The notes: a model not told the origin generated them from the sequence alone. 64,000 nucleotides of DNA from Firmicutes bacterium UBA6113 (GCA_002422545.1 DIWF01000005.1:33869-97868); one strand, 5' to 3'. Shown: positions 26,947 through 34,778, counted from the first letter of the stretch. Numbers and translations: made by a program.

Positions 26947-26972
26947 GAAAAAGGGAACCCATAAGGTTACCC
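26947..26972 (-). terminator. rho-independent terminator after panE
   Basis: On the minus strand GGGTAACC pairs with GGTTCCC with one bulge, followed by TTTTTC. It closes the dctP-dctQ-dctM-panE unit just before the panB control region. Confidence 0.72.
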
Positions 26973-26981
26973 ATTAACAAC

Positions 26982-27911
26982 CTAATTAGTCTGATACATC
27001 TTTTCCTTCAACAGAATCAGCTTAGTGAGAACATTGTTTACAGGAGCATTTATATTATGTTTTTCAGCCTCTCTAACAATTGCTCCATTTATGTTGTTGA
27101 TTTCAGTTTTTCTTTTATTATTCACATCTGCCAGCATTGAAGAAATATTTTCTTTAGTCAACCTCGCCGTATTCTTGCAATGCTCTACAGGATTTGGTGT
27201 GGCCAGTTTTATACCTGAAGCCTCAGCAACCATTTCAGCTTCCCTAACCGCTTGTTCCATAATCCATTCAGTTTCAGGATAATCAAGAAGCTGTCCGTTT
27301 CTTAATCCAGAAAGTGCAGTAAGCGGATTTATACCCACATTTACCAGTACCTTATCCCAAATAATTCCCATTACATTTGTCGATACCGTTACAGGTTCAA
27401 GCTTCGCGTCCTTTAATAGCTGTGATATTTTGTTAATTCTTTCTGTAACATTTCCGTCTAATTCCCCGATAACAGTAGCACCGTGGCCGGCATGTTTCAC
27501 CCTGCCGGGTCCCAGTAAGTTTGCTCCATGAGATGTGGTACCAGTAATTATTTGTTCTTTTCTTACTACAGTTTCCAGTTTTTCTACATTTCCCAGTCCA
27601 TTCTGTAGAGTAAGAACAGTGGTGTTTTCTCCTAAAACATCTCTATTTTGAGCAATTGCTATATCTGTAATGGTAGATTTTACAAATACTATGACCAAAT
27701 CTACAACACCCACTTCTGTAGGATCAGCCGTGGCTTTTATTCCTTTTATGTATCTGTCTCCGCTTGTTCCTTCCATCCAAAGACCATTTTGATTAATGTT
27801 ATCAACGTGTTCTTTAAATACGTCCAGAAAATATACTTCGTTTCCCGCTTCTGCAAGAAATCCTCCATATATGCTTCCCATGGCTCCAGCGCCAATAATT
27901 GCAATTTTCAT
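26982..27911 (-). CDS. panE: 2-dehydropantoate 2-reductase (ketopantoate reductase) family protein
   Basis: About 309 residues starting at the ATG at 27911 with GGAGG 5 bases upstream. The N-terminal NADP-type nucleotide fold reads MKIAIIGAGAMGSIYGGFLA. TLQNGLGNVEKL, ITGTTSHGAN, VNVGINPLTALSGLRNGQLL and TEINNINGAIVREAEKHNIN match ketopantoate reductases, including the conserved catalytic-type Lys region (WDKVLVNVGIN). The enzyme interconverts pantoate and ketopantoate. It is the last gene of the TRAP transporter operon, an unusual place for a biosynthetic enzyme. I infer oxidation of an imported 2-hydroxy acid. Related 2-hydroxyacid specificity is possible. Confidence 0.88.
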   Translation of the reverse strand: MKIAIIGAGAMGSIYGGFLAEAGNEVYFLDVFKEHVDNINQNGLWMEGTSGDRYIKGIKATADPTEVGVVDLVIVFVKSTITDIAIAQNRDVLGENTTVLTLQNGLGNVEKLETVVRKEQIITGTTSHGANLLGPGRVKHAGHGATVIGELDGNVTERINKISQLLKDAKLEPVTVSTNVMGIIWDKVLVNVGINPLTALSGLRNGQLLDYPETEWIMEQAVREAEMVAEASGIKLATPNPVEHCKNTARLTKENISSMLADVNNKRKTEINNINGAIVREAEKHNINAPVNNVLTKLILLKEKMYQTN

Positions 27912-27965
27912 TCCTGCCTCCATTTTGTTTAAAATTTTATGTTTAATTTAAATTAAATCCGAAAT

Positions 27966-29249
27966 CTACATCAACCCAGATACCGAAGGAAGCCAAGTAA
28001 TTATAGACGGTACATAAGTCAGCAGCAACAATACTCCTATTTCTGCCAATAAAAATGGTATAATCCTTTTGCTCATATCTCCGATTGATATTTTAGCAAT
28101 TCCGCTGGCAACAAACAAATTCACCGCCATTGGAGGTGTAATCATTCCTATGGATGTATTAATAACTAAGATGATACCAAGAGCAACAGGATGCATTCCA
28201 AGTCCTGTAACAAGAGGCAAAAGCATCGGAGTTATGAGAAGTATGATTGACTGAGTTTCCAGGAAACACCCAAGGAACAGAAGTATCAGGTTGACAAACA
28301 AGAATATTACATACTTGTTGTTAAAGGCATTCAATACAGCACTTGCAATTGCTGTAGGAATGTTTGCACTTGTCATTAACCACGAAAAAGGTGCAGAAAG
28401 GCATACCACAAACAAAATAACAGCTGTTGATGCTGCAGATTTTGAAAGTATTTCCGGCAAGTCCTTCCATTTCAATTCTTTGTACACAAACATAGCTACA
28501 AGAAATGAATATACAACAGCAACTGCCGAAGCTTCTGTGGGAGTAAATATCCCTCCGTAAATTCCACCCAGAATTAAAATCGGCATAAACAAAGCCCATA
28601 TGGCATCTATGAACGCCCTTCCGACTTTCACAAAAGTAATCCTTTCGGTTTGTTTAACTTCAAAACCTCTGCATGTTATTATTGATACAATTATAATTAC
28701 TGTAGCCAACATAATCCCCGGCAAAAAACCAGCCATGAACATTGTTCCTATAGATACATTAGCTATAATGGCATAAGTGACCATAGATATGCTCGGAGGT
28801 ATAACAACTCCCAAGGTACCTGATGAGGCAGCTATGGCAGCTGCCCTATCCTTTGGGTAACCTGCTTTTTCCATGTTTGGTATCATAATTCCACCTATGG
28901 CAGCCACAGTTGCAGCGTTAGAACCGGATATGGCTCCAAAGAATGCGGATGCAATAGTCGTTATTATTGCAAGACTTGAAGGAAGTTTCCCAAGCAAAAC
29001 TCTGGCAAATTCTATAAGTCTTTTAGAAATTCCGCCTCTTTCCATCAAATCCCCGGAAAGAATAAAAAATGGTACAGCCATTAAAGGAAAGCTGTCTAGA
29101 GAAGTAAAAAGCCTTTGAGCGATAACAACCATGTTTGTGTTCATTGTTCCGGTCGTAAGAGCCATTATAGCAGCTATCCCTAATGATATAGAAATAGGAA
29201 CATTCAACAAAAGCATAAATGCCAAAGTTCCAAATAAAGTTATTGCCAC
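27966..29249 (-). CDS. dctM: TRAP transporter large permease (DctM)
   Basis: 427 residues and about 12 membrane helices. DctM signatures include FPLMAVPFFILSGDLMERGG, FGAISGSNAATVAAIGGIMIP and PPSISMVTYAIIANVS, ending in GMITPPMAVNLFVASGIA. It uses the ion gradient to import an organic acid delivered by the DctP protein. The GTG start follows the dctQ stop directly, with a GGGGTGGAG ribosome site inside dctQ, so the two are coupled. The substrate is set by DctP and is probably a 2-hydroxy or keto acid such as pantoate (inference). Confidence 0.93.
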   Translation of the reverse strand: MAITLFGTLAFMLLLNVPISISLGIAAIMALTTGTMNTNMVVIAQRLFTSLDSFPLMAVPFFILSGDLMERGGISKRLIEFARVLLGKLPSSLAIITTIASAFFGAISGSNAATVAAIGGIMIPNMEKAGYPKDRAAAIAASSGTLGVVIPPSISMVTYAIIANVSIGTMFMAGFLPGIMLATVIIIVSIITCRGFEVKQTERITFVKVGRAFIDAIWALFMPILILGGIYGGIFTPTEASAVAVVYSFLVAMFVYKELKWKDLPEILSKSAASTAVILFVVCLSAPFSWLMTSANIPTAIASAVLNAFNNKYVIFLFVNLILLFLGCFLETQSIILLITPMLLPLVTGLGMHPVALGIILVINTSIGMITPPMAVNLFVASGIAKISIGDMSKRIIPFLLAEIGVLLLLTYVPSIITWLPSVSGLM

Positions 29250-29738
29250 TTACTCCACCCCCCGAACTTTTTCTTTGCTTAATTTTCTTATACAATACTG
29301 CAATGTACGAACAAACATAAGAGTCAGTCCCACAGGCACAGCAGAATAAATTACCCACGTAGGAATTTGCATAGCAGGAGTAACCTGGCCCATTTTATAC
29401 AGTTTAGAAATGAGTCCACCGGATATGTAAGTCATTAATCCACAAAATCCTGAAATTATCAATGTTCTTAATATAAAGGCAGCCTTATTTGTTGATTTTG
29501 GAAGGGCATTTACGAAATTGTCAACAGTGAAATGCGTATTGTTTTTAGCGCCAACACCAATGCCAAGAAAAACAATCCAAATCATCATATATCTTGCAGC
29601 TTCTTCAGACCAAGGAATTATCATTATCTTTGTAAACCTGAAAAATGTTGCCATAAATATTATAATAACCATTAGAGGAAGCAACACAGTAATGGTATTT
29701 TCCTCAAAGTTATCTAAAAACTTTAATATTTTTTTCAT
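29250..29738 (-). CDS. dctQ: TRAP transporter small permease (DctQ)
   Basis: About 162 residues starting at the ATG at 29738 with GGAGG upstream. The longer frame to 29795 lacks a ribosome site. Four membrane helices, with PWSEEAARYMMIWIVFLGIG, the characteristic DctQ segment, and VDNFVNALP. It forms the membrane complex with DctM and lies between dctP and dctM, as in typical TRAP operons. Confidence 0.92.
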   Translation of the reverse strand: MKKILKFLDNFEENTITVLLPLMVIIIFMATFFRFTKIMIIPWSEEAARYMMIWIVFLGIGVGAKNNTHFTVDNFVNALPKSTNKAAFILRTLIISGFCGLMTYISGGLISKLYKMGQVTPAMQIPTWVIYSAVPVGLTLMFVRTLQYCIRKLSKEKVRGVE

Positions 29739-29803
29739 TTTACCTCCTTTATTTATACGAATTATGTTAAAGGATGGAGTGCGAATGCGCTCCACCCTTT
29801 ATA

Positions 29804-30832
29804 TTAATTGCCTTTCAGAGCACTAACATATTCTTGGTTAATCTCAGATGCATATTTTTCGTATATAGGCTGACAAGCTGCCTGCCACAGAGACTTATCA
29901 ACTTCGCTCACTGTAACGCCATATGATTTTATAGTTTCTACAAGCTCTTTATCCATTTTTATGCAGAAATTTCTTTCCCAAGTTCTGGCTTCCAGTTCAG
30001 CTTTTATTATTGCATCCTGAACATCCTGAGGATAGCTATCAAAAGCAGATTGACTTACCATCATTACTGCAGGTGAATAAACATGTCCTGTCAAAGAAAG
30101 ATATTTCTGTGCTTCGTATAATTTATTGGAGTTAAATATAACCAATGGATTTTCCTGTCCATCTATAGTCCCCTGTTGTAAAGCAGTGAAAACTTCAGAC
30201 CACGCCATCGGTGTAGGTATTGCTTTCAATTGTTGGAATGTAGCAATATGAATTGGATTTTCCATTGTTCTTATCTTCATTCCTGCAACATCTTCAGGGG
30301 TAACGATTTCTTTACTGTTATTAGATACGTTTCTAAAACCATTTTCCCAGAAGCCAAGTGCTTTAATTCCCAGAGGTTCAAGAGTTGCTAATATTTTTTG
30401 TCCTATTTCTCCATCCATTACCTCATATGCCTTTTCTCTATCAGTAATCAAAAACGGCAAATCAAATACCTGGAAGTCTTTTGAGAAATTCGGAAGAGGT
30501 CCTGTTGAGCTTACTACCATTTCCAGTGTTCCTAAACTCAAACCTTCGATCATATCTCTTTCATTTCCTAACTGACCGCTAGGGAATATCTGTACGTCTA
30601 CCTTACCATTCGTATATTCTTCAACTTTCTTTTCAAACTCTTGTGCACCTAATGTATAGTGACTATCCATCTCTGTTGCAGTTCCAACCCTTATTACAAT
30701 TTTTTCACCGCTTGCTGTTCCTGTTGCAGCATTTGAATCAGCTGCCTTTGTATCAGTCTTTTCTCCTCCGCCACATGCTGTCATGGATAATATTAAAGTC
30801 AGTACCAAAAACATAGATAATAATTTTTTCAT
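29804..30832 (-). CDS. dctP: TRAP transporter solute-binding protein (DctP), lipoprotein
   Basis: 342 residues. A signal peptide ends in a lipobox, LSMTACGGG, so the mature protein is anchored outside the membrane. DctP features include VRVGTATEMDSHYTLGAQEF, IFPSGQLGNERDMIEGLSLG and AMSWSEVF-like PMAWSEVFTALQQGTIDGQE. A conserved Arg near MKIRTMENP would bind the ligand carboxylate. It is the first structural gene after the duplicated control region at 31131-31292. The ligand is not identifiable from sequence alone; context suggests pantoate or a related branched hydroxy acid. Confidence 0.92.
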   Translation of the reverse strand: MKKLLSMFLVLTLILSMTACGGGEKTDTKAADSNAATGTASGEKIVIRVGTATEMDSHYTLGAQEFEKKVEEYTNGKVDVQIFPSGQLGNERDMIEGLSLGTLEMVVSSTGPLPNFSKDFQVFDLPFLITDREKAYEVMDGEIGQKILATLEPLGIKALGFWENGFRNVSNNSKEIVTPEDVAGMKIRTMENPIHIATFQQLKAIPTPMAWSEVFTALQQGTIDGQENPLVIFNSNKLYEAQKYLSLTGHVYSPAVMMVSQSAFDSYPQDVQDAIIKAELEARTWERNFCIKMDKELVETIKSYGVTVSEVDKSLWQAACQPIYEKYASEINQEYVSALKGN

Positions 30833-30927
30833 TTGAAAATCCTCCTAATATATTCTTTTAATTAAATTTCATAATTATTTTACAATCATGCAAAAAGATT
30901 TTTAACCGTTATTTTATTTCGTAATCT

Positions 30928-30996
30928 TCAACTTGCATCGAAGCAACCCCTTCCTCCTTGATTTCTTGAAATCCATGATTGCCATTTTCTTTTCAT
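30928..30996 (-). other. short leader frame in the TRAP transcript
   Basis: A 22-codon frame (MKRKWQSWISRNQGGRGCFD then Ala-Ser) opens at the ATG of the panB remnant and keeps the AGGAG ribosome site inherited from panB. It is out of frame with panB after one lost A. It is probably translated by accident. A role as leader peptide is possible but unsupported. Confidence 0.35.
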
Positions 30997-31013
30997 TTTA
31001 TTTTCTCCTAATT
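30950..31013 (-). pseudogene. truncated, frameshifted copy of the 5' end of panB
   Basis: About 60 bases closely match the panB start region at 26566-26628: same ribosome site, ATG and codons through the KKKM-type and IMDFKK segments. One A is lost after the second codon. The copy lies in the leader of the TRAP operon, between the promoter and dctP. With the matching promoter and operators upstream, it shows that the control region and first codons of panB were duplicated here and the rest of panB lost. Bounds are approximate. Confidence 0.78.
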
Positions 31014-31130
31014 ATTATATTTTTAATTTTAATTACATTTCGTATAATCGTTTTCCTAACCATTAGAATAAAATATCGTTTCTCATTTACAAGTCATATA
31101 TTATTAAGATTTTTTATTTTTAAGTCCTTT

Positions 31131-31143
31131 GTGGTATTACCTC
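31131..31143. promoter_or_regulatory. GntR-type operator overlapping the TRAP operon transcription start
   Basis: GTGGTATTACCTC is identical over 13 bases to the site at 26732-26744 and has the same distance to its -10 box. Confidence 0.72.
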
Positions 31144-31151
31144 TAAGCGAT

Positions 31152-31180
31152 ATTATATATAACTTATTTTATTTTGTCAA
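31152..31180 (-). promoter_or_regulatory. sigma-A promoter of dctPQM-panE
   Basis: On the minus strand TTGACA (31175-31180) and TATAAT (31152-31157) are 17 bases apart. The predicted start near 31145 gives a leader of about 310 bases that includes the panB remnant. Outside the promoter, operators, remnant and the GntR terminator, the 30833-31522 gap is AT-rich with nothing else I recognise. Confidence 0.88.
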
Positions 31181-31279
31181 TCTGTTATATTAAATTATTT
31201 TTAAATTTTTAGCTATTTTTCAATATTTATGATAATTTGTTGTCAAAGTTATAAATTCTTGAGATTAATATTAAATCGC

Positions 31280-31292
31280 GTGGTATTACTTC
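31280..31292. promoter_or_regulatory. distal GntR-type operator upstream of the TRAP operon
   Basis: GTGGTATTACTTC lies 149 bases upstream of the proximal site, matching the 152-base spacing seen at panB. Confidence 0.62.
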
Positions 31293-31472
31293 TAAATTTA
31301 AACGTTCAATTTATAATAATATTCATGTAGGAAAATATGTTAATGTTTTAACGCTTACTTTTTTAATTGTATCAATTGGCATTTTTGTCATTAAAATATT
31401 AGTTATATACTTTTCACTTATTACTACAATTTAATAAATCACAAGAACATATGCTAAAATAAATTTTCAAAA

Positions 31473-31508
31473 CAAAAAACTTGTCAAACATCTTATGTTC
31501 AACAAGTT
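31473..31508 (-). terminator. rho-independent terminator after the GntR gene
   Basis: On the minus strand AACTTGTTGAACAT pairs with ATGTTTGACAAGTT (12 of 14), followed by TTTTTTG. It separates the regulator from the TRAP promoter region. Confidence 0.82.
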
Positions 31509-31522
31509 TAGCCTTCATTTTA

Positions 31523-32212
31523 TCAAATTAAATCTTTTAATCCTTGAAGCATGTGGTAACGCATAGCAAGTTTTGCACCTTCGCCGTCTCTCATCATGAT
31601 GAACTTCAGAATTTTGTCATGATTTTCAAATGCATTAATTTTCAAATCAGGGGCAAGGTATTCATAATTATTAGATATGATTCCAAAATACATCCATTCA
31701 TGCAGCGAGGGAAGAATTTTAATCATAATATCGTTGTGGGTTGCATAAGCCAAGGCTTTATGAAACTTTTGGTCAGCTGCGACGAACGCCTTATTGTCTT
31801 CAATTATCATTTGTTTTTCTTCTTCTGCAAAACGTCTAATTTCTTCTATTTCTTCGTCAGTAGCATTTTCAACCACCATCTTCATTGCTTCTCCTTCAAG
31901 GATCATACGTACATTATACCAGTCTGACAATAGCTTTTTTTGATTTTCAATTTGATTGAAACCAAATGGATCAGGTATAACTCCAGGATTGTCGCTTACA
32001 AACGTGCCAACACCCCTTCTTATAGTAAGAACACCGCTTGCCACTAGAAATTTAATAGCTTCTCTGACACATGGACGACTTACTCCCATTTGTTCAGCCA
32101 AAGCTCTTTCATTTGGAAGTTTTTCATTAGGTTTGTACTTTTTTTCAATTAAGATCATATTTTTAAGATTTTCTGCCACGTTTTCTGAAAGAGAATGTTC
32201 TGATGACTGCAT
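31523..32212 (-). CDS. GntR-family regulator, FadR subfamily
   Basis: 229 residues. The N-terminal winged helix has LPNERALAEQMGVSRPCVREA and the wing VLTIRRGVGTFVSDN. A helical FCD-type ligand domain follows, with metal/ligand residues in segments such as DQKFHKALAYATHND and FENHDKILKFIMMRDGEGAK. FadR-type proteins bind short GGTA-TACC-like palindromes and usually respond to organic acids. Four such sites precede panB and the TRAP operon, so this gene is almost certainly their regulator. It has its own consensus promoter. Confidence 0.94.
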   Translation of the reverse strand: MQSSEHSLSENVAENLKNMILIEKKYKPNEKLPNERALAEQMGVSRPCVREAIKFLVASGVLTIRRGVGTFVSDNPGVIPDPFGFNQIENQKKLLSDWYNVRMILEGEAMKMVVENATDEEIEEIRRFAEEEKQMIIEDNKAFVAADQKFHKALAYATHNDIMIKILPSLHEWMYFGIISNNYEYLAPDLKINAFENHDKILKFIMMRDGEGAKLAMRYHMLQGLKDLI

Positions 32213-32242
32213 ATTTTACCCCTCTAATACTGATGTGAAGTT

Positions 32243-32271
32243 ATTATATCAATTTATAAAAATTGTGTCAA
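32243..32271 (-). promoter_or_regulatory. sigma-A promoter of the GntR gene
   Basis: On the minus strand TTGACA (32266-32271) and TATAAT (32243-32248) are 17 bases apart, and the start codon follows about 30 bases downstream of the -10 box. No GGTATTACC operator is seen here, so no autoregulation through that site is evident. Confidence 0.82.
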
Positions 32272-32292
32272 ATAATTTACAATGTCATAGTT

Positions 32293-32547
32293 TCATCTAA
32301 ATAAGTTATAAAACTCTTTCAGCTCTTCTTTCTTTTCAGTTGAAAGCTGTGTTTTTTTGATTCCCTGAACAGCACCTTCCAGTGCATAAAGTCTGTTTAT
32401 TCATGCAGAAGCATCTATTGCTTTTATTTTAAGCCAAGATTCCTTGCTTCCTGTTTTTTTCAACTGCTCGCACGTTGTAATTCCAACCTGATTAAGCTGT
32501 TCCTCAACTGTCTTGCCAATGTTTATTAAATTTGCCAATTCCCCCAT
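32293..32547 (-). CDS. TfoX C-terminal-domain protein with an in-frame TGA at a conserved Cys position
   Basis: The frame runs for 84 sense positions from an ATG at 32547 with GGAGG upstream. It opens MGELANLINIGKTVEEQLNQ, then continues KAIDASA-stop-INRLYALEGAVQGIKK to an ordinary stop. This is the TfoX/Sxy C-terminal helix-hairpin domain. In relatives the residue at the stop is normally Cys (ACL.RLYALEGA). The TGA is codon 49 and the reading frame is otherwise intact on both sides. Either a single point mutation broke the gene or UGA is read as selenocysteine. A small GCAC/GTGC hairpin follows about 17 bases later. The function of such stand-alone domains is unclear. Confidence 0.7.
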
Positions 32548-32644
32548 TTCATCCTCCTCAACACATCTTATTTCATTTTACTATGAAACAGTCAATAAAT
32601 CAATTGTCTCACGAAATATTCAATAGTTCTTTAAATCATTTCAT

Positions 32645-32674
32645 AAAAAAACCTTGCAGCCACCGACTGCAAGG
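32645..32674 (-). terminator. rho-independent terminator after the Gly-rich secreted protein
   Basis: On the minus strand CCTTGCAG-N7-CTGCAAGG is followed by TTTTTTT, just after the stop codon. Confidence 0.92.
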
Positions 32675-32684
32675 TCTAAGTAAA

Positions 32685-33194
32685 TTATTCTTGTACAAAG
32701 CAAGATCCGTTTCTAAGTCCAAAACCATTTCCTGACACGTTTCCACCAAGACCTCTGCCAAGACCGTTTCCTGATCTGCCCTGAGCATTTCCGTTACCCA
32801 TCATTCCTCCAAAACCTGCACCAAACTGCTGTCCAATTCTTGCTTGGCCTGTTCCGTCGCAAACTGCCTGATTTTCCTCTATGGCTTTGATAATGGCATC
32901 TGCATCTTCCTGTGTCATTGTTCCAGCTTCAACTCTTTCTTGGAGAATTGCAATTTTGTTTTCAAGCATCGCTAATTGAAATTCTTCCAATGAATCATAT
33001 TCTTTTGCTATTTCTCCATATGTTGTTCCGCTTTGTAATTTTTCTTCAGTTACTTCCTCAACTGTTTTCCCTGTTACTGCTGCAGCTAACTCAGCAGGTG
33101 TGCTAAAATTTGATGCGGCAAAAGCCGTTACTGTTGTTGCTCCTATTGCCATTACCACTGCTCCAAGTACTGCTAATTTTTTTAAATTTGTCAT
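32685..33194 (-). CDS. secreted DUF2680-like small protein with a Gly/Asn-rich tail
   Basis: 169 residues. A clear signal peptide (LAVLGAVVMAIGATTVTAFA) is followed by a helical region with TPAELAAAVTGKTVEEVTEE and YGEIAKEYDSLEEFQLAMLE, then a QERVEAGTMTQEDADAIIKA repeat-like segment. From about residue 120 the chain is rich in Gly, Asn, Gln and Met. This layout resembles small clostridial secreted proteins of the DUF2680 type, whose role is unknown. It is a single gene with its own terminator. Confidence 0.7.
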   Translation of the reverse strand: MTNLKKLAVLGAVVMAIGATTVTAFAASNFSTPAELAAAVTGKTVEEVTEEKLQSGTTYGEIAKEYDSLEEFQLAMLENKIAILQERVEAGTMTQEDADAIIKAIEENQAVCDGTGQARIGQQFGAGFGGMMGNGNAQGRSGNGLGRGLGGNVSGNGFGLRNGSCFVQE

Positions 33195-33345
33195 TTTATT
33201 GACCTCCCAATATTTGATTTTGTATTTGTTTCTATGGTATTAATATAAAGCAGTACTATGGCAAAAGTATGTCTTTAATATTTTATTTTTATGATATTTG
33301 TTTACAATTCACATTGTTAGTTTTGTTATAGTTGAATACAAAATC

Positions 33346-33375
33346 AAAAACATCCTGAAAAACAGGATGTTTTTT
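33346..33375 (-). terminator. terminator after the DUF346 protein gene (symmetrical)
   Basis: ACATCCTG-N5-CAGGATGT is flanked by A and T runs on both sides, directly after the minus-strand stop. It could act in both directions. Confidence 0.85.
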
Positions 33376-33377
33376 GA

Positions 33378-34601
33378 TTACTGCCCCTGCCAGATATGAA
33401 TCAGGCTTTTGTTCATTCCTCTTGCAAACACGTCGGTTCTGTTTGGTCCCCATGATACTGCTGCAGGTTCTGAGTCAAGGTTTCCTCCGATGTTCTGCCA
33501 ATCTTCCCATCTTGTTCCATTCCATGTTTTCTTAATCAGGTTGTTGTTTCTTCCTCTTGCAAACACATCCAGATGGTTTGGCCTGCGGGATGAAACAGCC
33601 GGCCCTGATGTCAATGTTCCTCCAAGGCTTTCCCAGCCACTCCAACTTCTGCCGTCCCACCATTTGTGAATAAGATCGTTTCTCATTCCTCTTGCAAACA
33701 CATCAATACGATTTGGACCCCATGATACGGCTGCAGGAGATGAATTGAGGTTTCCTCTAAGGCTTTCCCAGTCATTCCACCTTGCTCCGTCCCACCACTT
33801 GTGGTAAAGAGCGTTATCAGTTCCCCTTACAAATACATCCAGCCTGTTGGGCTGCCAGGATGCTGCTGCAGGCGCTGATGTCAAAATTCCGCCAAGATTT
33901 TCCCAGTCGTTCCACCTTGCTCCGTCCCACCATTTGTGGTACATAGCGTTGTCTGTTCCACGTACAAATACATCTATTCTGTTAGGTCCCCATGATACTG
34001 CAGCAGGTGCAGAGGTAAGAATACCACCGAGGTTTTCCCAGATGCTCCAGCTTCTGCCGTCCCACCACTTATGATACATGGCATTGTCTGATCCTCCTGC
34101 AAAAACATCCAACCTGTTGGGCTGCCATGATGAAACTGAAGGAGATGTTGAAAGCACACCGCCAAGATCCTCCCAGCCAGACCAGCCCTGATCAGGTCGC
34201 GGTCTAGGCCTTGGCCCTGGTCCTGGCTGACCTCCTCCGTCTCTTAAAAGATCAAGCACTATTTCAATAAGTCTAATTAAAATTCTGTCCAGTCTGTTGC
34301 GTGGTATGTTAAATTGTCTGACCATTAAGCCATACCAAGGAATTTGATTTTGAAACCTTGAATAAACCTGGTCTGCAGACATATTGCCAACCTGCTGGCT
34401 TATTACATAATTAACAGCAATATAGAACAGCAAGTCAATGACATTTCTGTTTAAACCTTCCTGCTCAAGTTCATAATAAAGGTCGTCATGCTGTGACCGT
34501 ATATTTTGCATGACATCCTGAACATTTCTATCCCGCTGCGCACTTAAGTAATCTTGATTATTATTTATTGGTGACCGAAAACCATATGGGTTATTAAACA
34601 T
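33378..34601 (-). CDS. DUF346-repeat beta-propeller (PLL lectin-like) protein with a helical N-terminal domain
   Basis: 407 residues. The first 120 or so form a helical domain of unknown family, followed by a Pro/Arg-rich linker (PGPGPRPRPRP). Then come six repeats of about 42 residues with the pattern W..WE.LGG.L.S.P, SW.PNRLDVF, RGTDN and HKWWDG. DUF346 repeats build propellers related to fucose-binding lectins. There is no signal peptide or membrane segment, although such lectins are often surface-associated; spore-coat placement is one possibility. It is a single gene bounded by a terminator. Confidence 0.82.
   Translation of the reverse strand: MFNNPYGFRSPINNNQDYLSAQRDRNVQDVMQNIRSQHDDLYYELEQEGLNRNVIDLLFYIAVNYVISQQVGNMSADQVYSRFQNQIPWYGLMVRQFNIPRNRLDRILIRLIEIVLDLLRDGGGQPGPGPRPRPRPDQGWSGWEDLGGVLSTSPSVSSWQPNRLDVFAGGSDNAMYHKWWDGRSWSIWENLGGILTSAPAAVSWGPNRIDVFVRGTDNAMYHKWWDGARWNDWENLGGILTSAPAAASWQPNRLDVFVRGTDNALYHKWWDGARWNDWESLRGNLNSSPAAVSWGPNRIDVFARGMRNDLIHKWWDGRSWSGWESLGGTLTSGPAVSSRRPNHLDVFARGRNNNLIKKTWNGTRWEDWQNIGGNLDSEPAAVSWGPNRTDVFARGMNKSLIHIWQGQ
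33400..34190 (-). repeat. six tandem coding repeats of about 126 bases
   Basis: Six tandem units code for the propeller blades. Adjacent units share long near-identical stretches, for example around TGGTGGGACGG, suggesting recent duplication or gene conversion within the gene. Confidence 0.75.
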
Positions 34602-34690
34602 TTACTTTCCTCCTTAAATACTAACATATACTATTTTATTTTGATTTTTGCTACTTGTTACTGTTGCAGCAAAAGTAATGTGAATTTAAG

Positions 34691-34715
34691 AAAAAAAACA
34701 CAGCATCGTGTTTTT
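34691..34715 (-). terminator. rho-independent terminator after the MATE gene
   Basis: AAAAACAC-N6-GTGTTTTT with an adjoining A run on the plus strand reads as hairpin plus T run on the minus strand, about 60 bases after the MATE stop. Confidence 0.75.
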
Positions 34716-34778
34716 GATGAAAGCTAATTGAACCATATATATTAAAAATATTTATTAATCAATCCTGGGAATAAATTA

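Noticed and set aside
33400..34190. Regularly spaced direct repeats, at first glance like a repeat array
   Set aside because: They are in frame and code for beta-propeller blades; unit length about 126 bases and no unique spacers, so not CRISPR.
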